Positions 25,480 to 25,781 of a stretch of 25,781 nucleotides of DNA are shown one piece after another. The notes under the pieces were generated by a model, which ran no database searches, was not told the origin of the DNA, and saw nothing but the letters and a program-made list of their open reading frames with translations. The position numbers were made by a program, and so were the translations under genes. The DNA comes from Gammaproteobacteria bacterium. GTDB taxonomy: Bacteria; Pseudomonadota; Gammaproteobacteria; Acidithiobacillales; Acidithiobacillaceae. Within the stretch, counting starts at the first letter, position 1. Every line of letters begins with the position of its first letter. The stretch spans positions 1 to 25,781 of the forward strand of contig JAMCRJ010000090.1 of the NCBI GenBank assembly GCA_023381645.1, written 5' to 3'.

Positions 25480-25781
25480 TCACTGTTTATCTTTGATCAA
25501 GCGATGCATGAGGGTTTCCTTCGGCTTTATCATCCGCTCGCGTTCGACGCGCAATGTTTCGGTATGGCGGCGGACAGCATCCACGATATCCTTGGGGGCA
25601 TCTTCCGGCCTACCGGCCTGGAAAGGTGGCTCCGGCGCATATTCCAGGGCAAGCTGCACTTCTTCCGCTGCGGCTTGACCGCGCAGGGCTGCGGCCACCA
25701 CGAGGCCGAAGTCTGTTCCCGCGGTCACACCGCCACCGGTGATCAGATTGCCGTCCCGAACCACACGCTCTTTGACGGGTA
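25480..25781 (-). CDS. DJ-1/PfpI-family protein, isonitrile hydratase-like (5' part outside window)
   Basis: Only the C-terminal 99 residues or so are in the window; the frame is open to the right edge. The visible part reads from PVKERVV through DGNLITGGGVTAGTDFGL to a helical end. That stretch, with LALEYAPEPPFQAG after it, is typical of the isonitrile hydratase/ThiJ-like branch of the DJ-1/PfpI superfamily. The nucleophile cysteine elbow would lie upstream, outside the window, so activity cannot be judged. It is convergent with the Lrp-type gene with zero bases between stops. Confidence 0.8.
   Translation of the reverse strand, partial: PVKERVVRDGNLITGGGVTAGTDFGLVVAAALRGQAAAEEVQLALEYAPEPPFQAGRPEDAPKDIVDAVRRHTETLRVERERMIKPKETLMHRLIKDKQ

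Overview
The window is a compact bacterial chromosome segment: GC-rich, few gaps, no rRNA or tRNA genes seen, no CRISPR array and no intact mobile element. No gene-free stretch exceeds about 160 bases. The genes point to a Gram-negative proteobacterium, because there are LPS heptose and lipid A genes (hldD, lpxH) and a TonB protein. The order xseB-ispA-dxs-folE2, the TonB subtype and the long LeuA recall Acidithiobacillia or Betaproteobacteria. An Acidithiobacillus-like acidophile is my best guess. It rests on recall of gene content, not on a search.

Layout. Bases 1-1635 (minus): hldD followed by a truncated nucleotide-sugar epimerase, for surface polysaccharide. Bases 1793-5841 (plus): a CPA2 cation/proton antiporter with RCK domains, then acetyl-CoA synthetase. 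Bases 5905-14682 (minus): a long tightly spaced run xseB-ispA-dxs-folE2-aroC-MFS-clpB. It joins isoprenoid, folate and chorismate supply, and clpB at its end has a consensus-matching heat-shock (sigma-32) promoter of its own. Bases 14815-16973 (plus): a fosmidomycin-resistance type exporter (fsr), divergent from the isoprenoid run, then a TonB protein. Bases 17029-17400 (minus): a thioredoxin. Bases 17558-22825 (plus): xseA, then ppiB-lpxH and a P2-type ATPase. Bases 22826-23148: a small structured island with a basic 80-residue ORF and strong inverted repeats. Bases 23149-24852 (minus): leuA, divergent from an Lrp/AsnC regulator at 24994-25479 (plus). A truncated DJ-1/PfpI gene on the minus strand closes the window.

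How the genes relate. ispA and dxs supply prenyl diphosphates and aroC supplies chorismate, the two halves of quinones. folE2 and chorismate also feed folate. fsr sits beside the pathway that its namesake drug blocks. Acs and the cation/proton antiporter would fit acetate handling and ion or pH homeostasis. The divergent Lrp-type regulator may control leuA.

Most of the window is ordinary core genome. The items most worth a second look are the structured island at 22826-23160, the sigma-32 promoter inside the MFS gene end, the unusual ion-site residues in the P-type ATPase, and the fsr/MEP gene pairing. I found no clear new multi-gene system.
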